DNA of 43,471 nucleotides. Source: an uncultured Oscillospiraceae bacterium (lineage in GTDB: Bacteria > Bacillota > Clostridia > Oscillospirales > Acutalibacteraceae). The notes under the pieces are model-generated. The model was not told the DNA's origin. It saw only the letters and a list, made by a program, of their open reading frames with translations, and did no database searches. The translations under genes were made by a program, and so were the position numbers. Every line of letters begins with the position of its first letter. The stretch's first letter is position 1. Shown here in pieces: positions 1 through 7,939 of this stretch. Location of the stretch: NCBI GenBank assembly GCA_958448165.1, contig CAUDCW010000016.1:1-43471 (forward strand). The letters run 5' to 3'.

Positions 1-69
1 CGGTTTTGTTACCTCGCTCTTTTGTAACACATCAATTGTAATCCTACATATTTTTGAGCAACAAAAGCT

Positions 70-112
70 CTCAAACAGAAGAGCTGACTCCGGACAATAT
101 CGAAGTCAGCTC
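70..112 (-). terminator. Probable terminator of the Hsp70/AAA operon
   Basis: Inverted repeat GAGCTGACT (81-89) / AGTCAGCTC (104-112) lies just after the stop of the last operon gene. Read on the minus strand, the 9-bp stem is followed by a moderately T-rich stretch. The T-tract is interrupted, so this is a plausible rather than a textbook intrinsic terminator. Confidence 0.5.
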
Positions 113-126
113 ACAGTACAAAATTA

Positions 127-1767
127 TTATATTTTTTTAAAAATCATTAATTCGTTATCCTCATCGCAAACGCCGAGGAATACCTCCTGAACGCTGCTGC
201 AGCTTTGCTTTTTAAGCTGTTGCTCCAGCCACTGCATATCTCTTCCTAAATGCGCCAGATTATCCTCCAGTATCTCGCTTTCACGGATTACCTCCTTATA
301 GTCATACTCATCATCGGAAAGCGACGGATTCAGCAATTTTTTATTCCAGGGATGAATCAAAAAATGACCGCCCAGGCTGAGTGTCACCGCCTTTAAATTG
401 CTGAGATTGGCAATACCCTTTTTCCGACAGCTGCTCAGGAAATCATCCATAGTGAACGTGAGAGTTTCGCAGACCTCGGAATGGAATGTCTGATGATCCA
501 TCAGCACCTTTGGCGAATATTCCACAGGAATCACCAGCTTATCCATATGGTAATTAAGCTGGGCAGGCGTATCTATATCGTCAATGACTTTCTGAACCTT
601 TCCCTTGATATTCTCATCATCGGAGCCTTGCGCCTCTTGATTTGACGGCGAAGAGCCTTGAGCCGCTTGTATCTCAGGATTCTGAGCAGGAGCGGCCGCA
701 GGGTACGGCTGCACATAAACGGACTGATAATCACCGGGAACAGCCGCCTTGACGGGAGCATACCGTGATTGCCTGAGCAAATCGGCAAATACCCGAATCT
801 TGTCTTCGTCAAGCTCGATAATATCACTCTGCGGTACGCTGTCAAAGCGGACAGACTGCATTTTCAGCTTCTTTTTCTTTAACGCCGCCTTAGCAGCCAT
901 CAGCAGATAGCCTGCAAGCTGTTTCACCATAGCAAAGGTAAAGCCGTCGGTCAGCTTTGCAAGCTCCTGCGCATTCAGTGCGAAGTGAATATTGTGATAA
1001 CGCTCCAGAAGAAACGAAAAATACTCCCCGCGAGATGCTTCTGTTGGCGGTTCAAGCTCCAGCACATAAAAGGGCTTTTTCACAAACTCCTGAAGCTGTG
1101 AGGATTTGCCGTCATAAATGCAGGTCAGAATACACCTCGCACACGGATTCGCAATAAGGTTATTCACCATTCCGAGAAATCTCGGGGCGAGCTTTTTGCT
1201 TTCGAGAATTCGTGTAATATCGCCCAAAGAAAAGTAAAACAGCTTCTCAGACCTTGATAATGCCTTGCTGTATATCTGTTCAAACAGCGCTTCCAGCTCC
1301 TCGCCGAGCTGCCGTTCGGAATATGCGTCATAAGCAGACAGCTTAATCTGATAGTATTCCATCGCCTCGTCCATATCGGAAGCGTCCACGACGACAAACA
1401 TATCATCATCCATCTGCTCGATAATCTCATTTTCCACAAAGCGGTACGCCACACTCATAAAGGTAAAGTCGGCGGTGTGCTTACCGCAGCCTGTTTCACC
1501 TGTGAACAGCACCGCCGCACTTGTCTTTTGTATTGTTGGAAAAGCGTTGGGGAAAATCTCGGGAAAATCATCCAGATAGCTGAAATTTCCTTCTTCGTCA
1601 TAATCCGCCAGCGGTATCAGGCCCTTGAACACATCAGAATAATGCTCATAACCAATCAGCCTGTTCGGGCTGTTCTGAAGCGGCTCTTCCACACGAATAT
1701 CGAAAGCAGCGATGACCTCGCACAAGCATCTGAAGCTGTCCAGACAAATTTTATTTCCTTGTTCCAT
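127..1767 (-). CDS. P-loop (AAA-like) ATPase, last gene of the Hsp70/AAA operon
   Basis: A 546-aa protein of unknown function. Around residues 86-96 there is a Walker A-like loop (GETGCGKHT) after a hydrophobic strand (AAVLFT). It is unusual in having His where Ser/Thr normally follows the Lys, with Thr next. A strand ending FSLGDI and another, CILTCIYD, sit where Walker B and sensor 1 would be, followed by a helical stretch rich in Leu/Ala/Lys like an AAA+ lid. A Pro/Ala/Gln-rich linker (about 345-390) separates this from a C-terminal domain of about 150 residues that I do not recognise. The start is set by AGGTGA just upstream, overlapping the stop of the BrxL-like gene (4-bp gap). ATP binding is inferred from the loop; target and activity are unknown. 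Confidence 0.7.
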   Translation of the reverse strand: MEQGNKICLDSFRCLCEVIAAFDIRVEEPLQNSPNRLIGYEHYSDVFKGLIPLADYDEEGNFSYLDDFPEIFPNAFPTIQKTSAAVLFTGETGCGKHTADFTFMSVAYRFVENEIIEQMDDDMFVVVDASDMDEAMEYYQIKLSAYDAYSERQLGEELEALFEQIYSKALSRSEKLFYFSLGDITRILESKKLAPRFLGMVNNLIANPCARCILTCIYDGKSSQLQEFVKKPFYVLELEPPTEASRGEYFSFLLERYHNIHFALNAQELAKLTDGFTFAMVKQLAGYLLMAAKAALKKKKLKMQSVRFDSVPQSDIIELDEDKIRVFADLLRQSRYAPVKAAVPGDYQSVYVQPYPAAAPAQNPEIQAAQGSSPSNQEAQGSDDENIKGKVQKVIDDIDTPAQLNYHMDKLVIPVEYSPKVLMDHQTFHSEVCETLTFTMDDFLSSCRKKGIANLSNLKAVTLSLGGHFLIHPWNKKLLNPSLSDDEYDYKEVIRESEILEDNLAHLGRDMQWLEQQLKKQSCSSVQEVFLGVCDEDNELMIFKKI

Positions 1768-1771
1768 TGAT

Positions 1772-3280
1772 TCACCTCATACCTGCGTTATCGTCATTTG
1801 GAGTATCCCCGGGAATGTTAAGTGTAATCTCAGGAATCTTCTTGCCGCCGAACTCGCCGGGGTCAATTATTCCGAGCTGTTTTTTTATAATACTGCGCAT
1901 AGCCACAGCAGGCTCAAGACAGTATTCCTGAAACTCGTCGAGATTCACCTTGCTGACGTCCGTAGCATTCGGGAACAGCAGCTTCAGAAAAGCGGTGCAC
2001 AAACGCTTGACAGCCTCGGTGTCGCGCGTTGCAGCGTCGGGCGGCAGGCAGAGCAGTCTATCTACCACAGTGCGGTAAACTGACTCTTCACGCAGAGTAT
2101 GCAGAATCTCTACAAAATACTCGGTGTTCAGCGCCCAGCCGTTCACCTTCAGGCTTTCACGCATTTTTGGAATATCCCAGCCGGTAATAAAGCCGTGAAA
2201 TCTGTCAAGCAGTGCCGACTCACGGAAGAAGCCCGGCAGCTGAGAAAACATATCCGCCTGCGTATCCATCCTTTCGGCATCAATATTGCCGAGAAGAATC
2301 ATACCCGCTTCACCCACGCCGTGATAATCGCCGATGCGGTACTCGCCGCTTTCCAGATAACCCTTGAGAGCGCCCTGCATCTCCATCGGGTCGGTGAACT
2401 TAATGCTCTGTATTTCGTCCAGCGCAACATAATCGTAGCGTGACGCCAGTCCGCTGACTCGCTTGCCGATGTCATAGAACATTTTGGCTCGTGAAATACT
2501 GCCGCCGCTTACAAGCCAGCCGTATTGGCTTACCTGCGAAAACAGATAGGACTTGCCTGTTTCCTTTGGCGCAAGCTCAATCAGGTTTGTGCGTTTTTCC
2601 ACAAACGGTATCAAGCGCTTGAGCACCGTCAGCTTCTCTTTCTGACTGCTGTAGCCCTCTGCATTGTAGTCCACCGCTCCGAGCAGAATGTCGATCCACT
2701 CCTCCACAGTGAAGAAATCACGCACACGAATATAGTAATCCAGATCAATCTTATAGGGACAGAACGGCTTGAAATCAATGAGCTTCAGGATGTTATCCTT
2801 TTTCTTTTCGTCAGGCTCGCAGCGAACTGTCACAATGCCCCACGCTTCAGAGGCGGAAAGCAATTCGTCACGATGCTTTTCAAGCAGATCCCAATCCACA
2901 ACGGCGTCGCCCTTGTGTGTGGGTACATCAAATACAGGCAGTGAGAACAGCGCCTGCTTTTTTTTCATATCAAAATCTATTTTCACCTTGGTCAGGAACC
3001 GCACTGCCTGATTGCGATAGAGCATATCCACCAGCAGGTTGTTCCACTGTTCTTTTTTTGGAATCGTCTTTTTTACATATTCTGCGATTTTGTCCTCGTG
3101 AATTCTGCCCTCCTCGTCAGAAAAGCGCATCAACAGCCAGTCCCTGATAAACGAGGGCATTCTCTGATCGGAAAAGAACTTGTTATGCTCCGGGGACTTA
3201 TACACAAGCATATTGTCAAAGCAGGCGTGAAGCCTTTCTTCAAAGGGTAAATATTCAATAGTTGATACATCCATTGGCAT
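1772..3280 (-). CDS. BrxL-like AAA+ ATPase lacking the Lon protease domain
   Basis: A 502-aa protein that matches the ATPase part of BrxL, the Lon-like protein of BREX phage-defence systems. Visible hallmarks are Walker A APKETGKS (237-244) after TNLIEL, the GWLVSGG segment just after it, a Walker B-like VALDEI (285-290), the MILLGNID strand (327-334), and RFHGFITGWDIPKM (360-373), close to the RFH..GW.IPK signature of the family. BrxL is usually near 680 aa and ends in a Lon-type peptidase domain. Here the protein stops about 35 residues after the YCLEPAVAMR helix, so the protease part is absent. The reading frame is intact and the next gene follows after 4 bp, so this looks like a natural short form rather than decay. 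BREX partners (PglX, PglZ, BrxC) are not in the window. The substrate is unknown; DNA or protein remodelling is inferred. Confidence 0.8.
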   Translation of the reverse strand: MPMDVSTIEYLPFEERLHACFDNMLVYKSPEHNKFFSDQRMPSFIRDWLLMRFSDEEGRIHEDKIAEYVKKTIPKKEQWNNLLVDMLYRNQAVRFLTKVKIDFDMKKKQALFSLPVFDVPTHKGDAVVDWDLLEKHRDELLSASEAWGIVTVRCEPDEKKKDNILKLIDFKPFCPYKIDLDYYIRVRDFFTVEEWIDILLGAVDYNAEGYSSQKEKLTVLKRLIPFVEKRTNLIELAPKETGKSYLFSQVSQYGWLVSGGSISRAKMFYDIGKRVSGLASRYDYVALDEIQSIKFTDPMEMQGALKGYLESGEYRIGDYHGVGEAGMILLGNIDAERMDTQADMFSQLPGFFRESALLDRFHGFITGWDIPKMRESLKVNGWALNTEYFVEILHTLREESVYRTVVDRLLCLPPDAATRDTEAVKRLCTAFLKLLFPNATDVSKVNLDEFQEYCLEPAVAMRSIIKKQLGIIDPGEFGGKKIPEITLNIPGDTPNDDNAGMR

Positions 3281-3291
3281 ATCGTCATCCC

Positions 3292-4995
3292 TTAAATATC
3301 AAATTCTTCATTGTCGCTTATGGCTCTTTTGATGTGAGCAACAAACGAACCGATAAAGCCTGCGTCATCTTTTACATTGACCTTAATCTCGTTCTCGCCT
3401 TCCTCGGGCTTGTAATCAAAGGCATAGCCGCCCTCAACCGTACCGAGAGCCACCTCTTCGCTGTCAACAATCGCCACGGGATTTTCCGCCTTGCGCGCAC
3501 CAATGCCGAATTGGATTTTCGCAATACCAAGCATCGGGTCTAATGAAAACGTATCGCTCAGCGGATAGACATCCTCGAATCTTTCGGGCTTATCGTCCGT
3601 TTCGGCGCAGGCATCGTCCTCCGCTGCAGCCGCCGGCTTGTCGCTCTGCTCAGCCTCGCCTATCTTCTCGCAGTCATAAAACTGCTCCAGATTGGTTTCG
3701 GCAATATCCGCCATAGACTGCACCTTCTTTTCCCAGTGGAGCAGATCCCTGAGAACCTCCTGCTTTGGAGAGGGCTTGAACTTGCTGAGAATTTCCTCAA
3801 ATTTCTTGAGCGTCAGCTTGTAATCACCGGATTTCAGCGCCTCAATAGCCCGCTGTTCTTCTCCGAAGAAATCAATAAGCTCACGGAACAGCGTTTTCTT
3901 GATGCCGCTTGAAAGCCGCTCTATGTCACGATAGTTAAACCGCCACGTTTTCTCCGCCATCAAGTCAAAGGTGAGTCCCTTTTTCAGCTGAATAATAGGC
4001 TTGTACTCCACCTTTTTCTCTTCACCCTCGCCGGTTTCTATTTTATAGGAAAACTCTCTTTCAAAGGCGGCGCTTCTCGCCTCCTTGTCCGGCAGAGGCA
4101 GGCGGATAATCTCGGCACGGTCAAGCATAGCTGCATCTACCCTGTTGGGATAGTTTGTTGCCGCCATAAAAATAACGTCGGAATCCTCGCTGTGGATTTT
4201 ATTGTAGCCTGTTAAGAACGAGGTTGTAATATTAGCCGCATACTCGGGCAGATTCGGGAGCGAGCGGTTTTTGCAAAGGCTGTCTATTTCATCTACAAAC
4301 ACAATGCAGGGTGCGCTTTTGATTGCTTCATCAAACAATCTGGTCACGCTCTTCTCGGCTGTACCGGCATATTTGCTGATAATATCCGAGCCGAGAATGG
4401 ATATAAACTTGTAATCCTTGTCCATCAGCTCATGGGCAAACGCCTCACAGATAAAGGTCTTGCCGCAGCCGGGAGGGCCGACAAAGAAGTAGGAATTGAG
4501 CTTGGGAATCTTTAAAAACTCTCTGAGGTGATTCGCCTGTGCGTCTGCTACACAGCCGTGCAGCTTGCTCTTCATATCCTCCATACCCGCAACATCCTCA
4601 AAGGAATGCTTCGGCGCTTCCTTGTACCAGGTGCGAACCGCACGGTCAATCTCAATTTCTTCCTGCGTTTTTCCCTCTGTGTTTGCGTTGGTATTCTGCA
4701 CAGGAGCCTTTTTCTCGGGTTTTGGCTGTGCGCCGCGTCCACGCTCAAGCTCCGCCTGAATACGGGCACATTCATAATCAAGACGATTCATCTCCTGAAT
4801 GTGCTTATTCTTTTCTGCACCGATAGTCATACCTGCCATCTCAGACTCTAAATCAGCGGCACGCTGAAGCAGCATACACTGGTCGGAGCTCGGCTTCATA
4901 TCGTTTTTCTTCAGAATTTCCTGCGCCTGACGCTGCAAATTCCTGCACATATTCTCTTTTTCAATAAGGCTTCTCAGTAAATTGTGATCCATCAT
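3292..4995 (-). CDS. Vps4/katanin-like AAA+ ATPase with N-terminal helical bundle
   Basis: A 567-aa AAA+ ATPase. Residues 1-90 are predicted to form about three helices, recalling the MIT domain of Vps4/spastin by size and pattern; this is not proven. A charged, Asn-rich linker follows. The AAA module (about 125-400) has SFEDVAGMEDMK before Walker A GPPGCGKT (173-180), a pore loop SKYAGTAEKSV like the SKW.GESEK loop of meiotic-clade AAA proteins, Walker B IVFVDEIDSL (231-240), sensor 1 MAATNYP, and an LDRAE segment. The C-terminal 170 residues hold an acidic linker and a short beta-rich domain ending FDI. Such ATPases thread or disassemble protein assemblies. The three coiled-coil proteins encoded just upstream are candidate substrates or scaffolds (inference). 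The start could be either of two adjacent ATG codons. Confidence 0.85.
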   Translation of the reverse strand: MMDHNLLRSLIEKENMCRNLQRQAQEILKKNDMKPSSDQCMLLQRAADLESEMAGMTIGAEKNKHIQEMNRLDYECARIQAELERGRGAQPKPEKKAPVQNTNANTEGKTQEEIEIDRAVRTWYKEAPKHSFEDVAGMEDMKSKLHGCVADAQANHLREFLKIPKLNSYFFVGPPGCGKTFICEAFAHELMDKDYKFISILGSDIISKYAGTAEKSVTRLFDEAIKSAPCIVFVDEIDSLCKNRSLPNLPEYAANITTSFLTGYNKIHSEDSDVIFMAATNYPNRVDAAMLDRAEIIRLPLPDKEARSAAFEREFSYKIETGEGEEKKVEYKPIIQLKKGLTFDLMAEKTWRFNYRDIERLSSGIKKTLFRELIDFFGEEQRAIEALKSGDYKLTLKKFEEILSKFKPSPKQEVLRDLLHWEKKVQSMADIAETNLEQFYDCEKIGEAEQSDKPAAAAEDDACAETDDKPERFEDVYPLSDTFSLDPMLGIAKIQFGIGARKAENPVAIVDSEEVALGTVEGGYAFDYKPEEGENEIKVNVKDDAGFIGSFVAHIKRAISDNEEFDI

Positions 4996-5009
4996 ACAGC
5001 TTTCTCACC

Positions 5010-5885
5010 TCACATCATACTGGGCAGATTGTCCAGTGCGGCGTCTATATCCATCGGCTTTTCATAGGTTTCCTCAGGATTATCATAAATCGGCGTTCTG
5101 CGGTTCTGCCTTGCTTTCAGACTTTGCTCCTGCGCGGCATCGGCAACCTCACCCGGCTGAACATTATAGATTCTGCCCCAACGTATAGCTTCTAAAATCT
5201 GCTGTTCATTATCCAGTTCCAGGGTTTCGTCCTTGACAAGCATTTCTGAGGCCAACTTGTCAATCTTCTGCTCCTTCAGAAGCGTGTCTATCGGTCTTCC
5301 GTAGTAATACTCCATAGCCTCCACTGAAATATCACCTTTTATTTCATTCCTTGCCTTTTGCATCAAAAAAGCAAGTCTTGTCATCAAATCTGAGCTGATG
5401 GAGATTGCATTCATCATTTTGTAGCCCTTTGTAAGGTCACGTATAATCTCACGCCACTCATATTCCGAATGAATATCATCCAGACGGCTGATAGCATCTT
5501 CCACAACAGCTAATGCGTATGCGGCATTTTTTGACCCTGCACTGCATCTCTTCATCTCTTTATTCTTTATAGGAGAGTCGGGCTGGGAGCACACATAGCG
5601 GTACTCATTGTTGAATTTAATTAATCTTATGATAAGCTTTTTGCGCTGAACAAACAAATTTTCACGAGCCATATTAATCTCGTCCTCAAGCCTGCTTTTG
5701 TCAAGATGCTTGGCGTATTGCTCCTCGATTTTTTCCTTATGCTGCGCTTTTTCTCTTCTGTCTGCAAGCTCCGTCAGCGTTTCGTTGGCGTTCGTGAGCG
5801 TTTCCACATGTTTTTCAGCTGACTGAATTTTTTTCTGCTCTTTTTTTACCTTCTTTTTGGTTTGGTGATCTTCCCACCATGACAT
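5010..5885 (-). CDS. Coiled-coil protein of the operon (291 aa)
   Basis: Unrecognised, mostly alpha-helical protein. The first 30 residues are strongly basic (KKKVKKEQKK), followed by charged amphipathic helices to about residue 100 and a less charged helical region to about 240. The tail is Asn/Pro-rich and ends in a short acidic-hydrophobic helix (DIDAALDNLPSMM). No catalytic motif is visible. It lies 14 bp after the preceding gene and 14 bp before the AAA+ gene, with a GGAGG site before its ATG. The basic N-terminal helices plus short C-terminal helix recall the layout of ESCRT-III subunits acted on by Vps4, but that is a structural guess, not a sequence match. Confidence 0.7.
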   Translation of the reverse strand: MSWWEDHQTKKKVKKEQKKIQSAEKHVETLTNANETLTELADRREKAQHKEKIEEQYAKHLDKSRLEDEINMARENLFVQRKKLIIRLIKFNNEYRYVCSQPDSPIKNKEMKRCSAGSKNAAYALAVVEDAISRLDDIHSEYEWREIIRDLTKGYKMMNAISISSDLMTRLAFLMQKARNEIKGDISVEAMEYYYGRPIDTLLKEQKIDKLASEMLVKDETLELDNEQQILEAIRWGRIYNVQPGEVADAAQEQSLKARQNRRTPIYDNPEETYEKPMDIDAALDNLPSMM

Positions 5886-5899
5886 AGCAATCCCTCCTG

Positions 5900-7387
5900 T
5901 TAATTCTCTTCGGTAATAAGTTCACGGTTATCCACCGCTTGCTCTGCATTGACATTATCCGCTGTCACAGGCTCCTCTGTAACGGTGTTTGCCTCTTCCC
6001 TGATTTTCTGTATTTCTTCTTCCATTCTCTTTATCTCGTTAAAATACTGCTCACGTTCCTGCACTCTGCGCTTTTCTCTTTCAAGCTCAAGCTTCTTTTT
6101 TTCCATCTGATACTCCACTCGGCGGCGCTCCCTGTTCTCTGTGAGCGCTTCATTTTGTTTTGTAAGGTTCTCATAATTTCTTAACGCAATGGCTGCTGCA
6201 TTAACATCTTCGCCCAGCTTTGGACTGTTTGCAACCGCCTCCAATCGTCCCATCAGCTCTTTCTCGGCGTCTGCCCTTAAGTTGGCTCTCTTGTTCGCTT
6301 CATTCATCTCTTTAATGTTCTTTGCGTGAATCTCCTGAAGAAGCTTCATATGCTCATTAAAGTTAAATTCCTTACCCGAAGAATCAAATGCCTGGCGCAC
6401 CTCAAACACCATAGTATCAATACCGTTTTTAAGACCGACAATATCTCTCATCTCAGCTTCCAGCAGCATACTGTTTTCAAGAACGGTAACCAGCGAGCTT
6501 TGTTGATTCAGCAACATATCCAGATATTGTCTTCTTTCATCTCCCGGCGGCAGCTGCGCCATAGCGTTTTTAAAGCCTAAGGTGTTAAGGAGCTTCTGTA
6601 CTTCGTGCGGACAGGTTGTTTCAAACGTCTCTCGCTGATTAACAAGCTTTTTAAGGCTTTCGCAATACGAATTCTCTCGCGTCTTGTATTTCTGCACCTC
6701 TCCATACAGCTCGTCGATAGCGTTTATCAAGCCTTTGCCTACCGTATCAAGAAAGCTCACCTTTTTCCTGATACCCTTCGTGCGCTCCTCATCATTGGCA
6801 TAATCCTCATAGCGATGACCCACAACAAACACATACTTGATCATATCAATGGCAGCGTTAGCCTTCAGCGCATAGCCTTTCTCGAGCGCATTGCGAAGAT
6901 TGCCGAGAAATCCTACTATAAAAACCTCAAGCTGATCTGCTCCTGTTTCCACAGCGTCAGCAGAACTGGTGCTCCTGAATTTCGCCTCCAGAACCGTAAC
7001 CGCCTTTGTGTAATAATCCAGGTTTGCTCTGGGCACATTGTTACTTTCACTTGGTGCTTCACGATAACCGCCCGTGACAATATACAAAGACTTTTCCATT
7101 TCGGCAAACTCACTGTAATTTTCGCTTTCACTATCGTCATATTGATGATCCTTAGCGTGTTTATCCAGCATTTCCTGATTTTTTTCCGCTGCACTTTTGA
7201 TTGTTCTGTAAACATCCGGATCCTTTAGCTCTCGAAAGCGCTGATCAATCTCCTGTCTGACAGTTCTGTTCGCCGCAATCGTTCTCTGTGTTTCCGATGT
7301 ATCCACAATATCAGTTGTTGTGTTCATTGAAACAGACGCGTCGGCGTCTTCCTTCTTTTTTTTGTTTTTTCCAAATAAAAATGCCAT
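5900..7387 (-). CDS. Helical/coiled-coil protein of the operon (495 aa)
   Basis: Unrecognised soluble protein. The N-terminus is basic (FGKNKKKKED) followed by a Thr/Ser-rich segment. The middle (about 60-390) is predicted helical with scattered hydrophobic patches and no known motif. Residues about 395-465 form a highly charged coiled coil rich in Glu/Arg/Lys (runs such as EREKRRVQEREQ), and the last 30 residues are acidic. AGGAGG precedes the ATG; 54 bp separate it from the zinc-ribbon gene. No signal peptide or membrane segment. Likely a scaffold or adaptor of the Hsp70/AAA machine by context. Confidence 0.7.
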   Translation of the reverse strand: MAFLFGKNKKKKEDADASVSMNTTTDIVDTSETQRTIAANRTVRQEIDQRFRELKDPDVYRTIKSAAEKNQEMLDKHAKDHQYDDSESENYSEFAEMEKSLYIVTGGYREAPSESNNVPRANLDYYTKAVTVLEAKFRSTSSADAVETGADQLEVFIVGFLGNLRNALEKGYALKANAAIDMIKYVFVVGHRYEDYANDEERTKGIRKKVSFLDTVGKGLINAIDELYGEVQKYKTRENSYCESLKKLVNQRETFETTCPHEVQKLLNTLGFKNAMAQLPPGDERRQYLDMLLNQQSSLVTVLENSMLLEAEMRDIVGLKNGIDTMVFEVRQAFDSSGKEFNFNEHMKLLQEIHAKNIKEMNEANKRANLRADAEKELMGRLEAVANSPKLGEDVNAAAIALRNYENLTKQNEALTENRERRRVEYQMEKKKLELEREKRRVQEREQYFNEIKRMEEEIQKIREEANTVTEEPVTADNVNAEQAVDNRELITEEN

Positions 7388-7441
7388 ATTTTCTCTAACC
7401 TCCTGCTGATATATTAATCGGTTGTATTGATTTATCTATTG

Positions 7442-7939
7442 TTATTCTTCGGCACGCTTTATAAGAGAGACTCCCTCACTCAGAACATAACTCTCCTGAG
7501 TGCCGACCGCCAGACGAGCCGAAAACCCCTCATCCAGATACAGTCCCAGCTTTACGCATTTGCTCACGTTGTCAAGCCCTGCGGTCAGCGTCTGCTCTAC
7601 AGAGCCTGTCGGGGAATTCACACGAACCTCCAAGGTAATATCGCGATTCACATCGGGTGGATTGAATTCATCTGCAAACCAGACCACCTCCCGATACGTC
7701 AGCGATAGAGCGTCGGCAACAGTGATATACTCGCTTTTCTGCTCTACAAGCTCACCAAGGCTGTTTTGCTCATAGTAGTAGAATTTTACATCGACGGAAA
7801 CGCCGTTCAGCCACTTCTCCCGAAACTGTTTTGCCATATCATCAACGCCGTCACTTCGGTTGTACCCCATAGGAAAACCGCAGACATCGCACCGAGTCCT
7901 TCCCTCTTCCACATTATGCATACAGCATCTGCACTGCAT
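7442..7939 (-). CDS. Zinc-ribbon protein with beta domain (165 aa)
   Basis: The N-terminus carries a treble Cys pattern, MQCRCCMHNVEEG then CDVCGF, consistent with a zinc ribbon (CxxC...CxxC). The remaining about 120 residues alternate hydrophobic and polar positions with conserved-looking Gly turns, as in a small beta sandwich. I do not recognise the family. The start overlaps the stop of the upstream coiled-coil gene (TAATG), with AAAGGTGA as ribosome site, implying translational coupling. No catalytic residues are evident; an adaptor role in the complex is the simplest inference. Confidence 0.72.
   Translation of the reverse strand: MQCRCCMHNVEEGRTRCDVCGFPMGYNRSDGVDDMAKQFREKWLNGVSVDVKFYYYEQNSLGELVEQKSEYITVADALSLTYREVVWFADEFNPPDVNRDITLEVRVNSPTGSVEQTLTAGLDNVSKCVKLGLYLDEGFSARLAVGTQESYVLSEGVSLIKRAEE

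Noticed and set aside
1772..3280. A BREX phage-defence locus
   Set aside because: Only the BrxL-like ATPase part is present; no PglX methylase, PglZ phosphatase or BrxC-size ATPase is encoded in the window.
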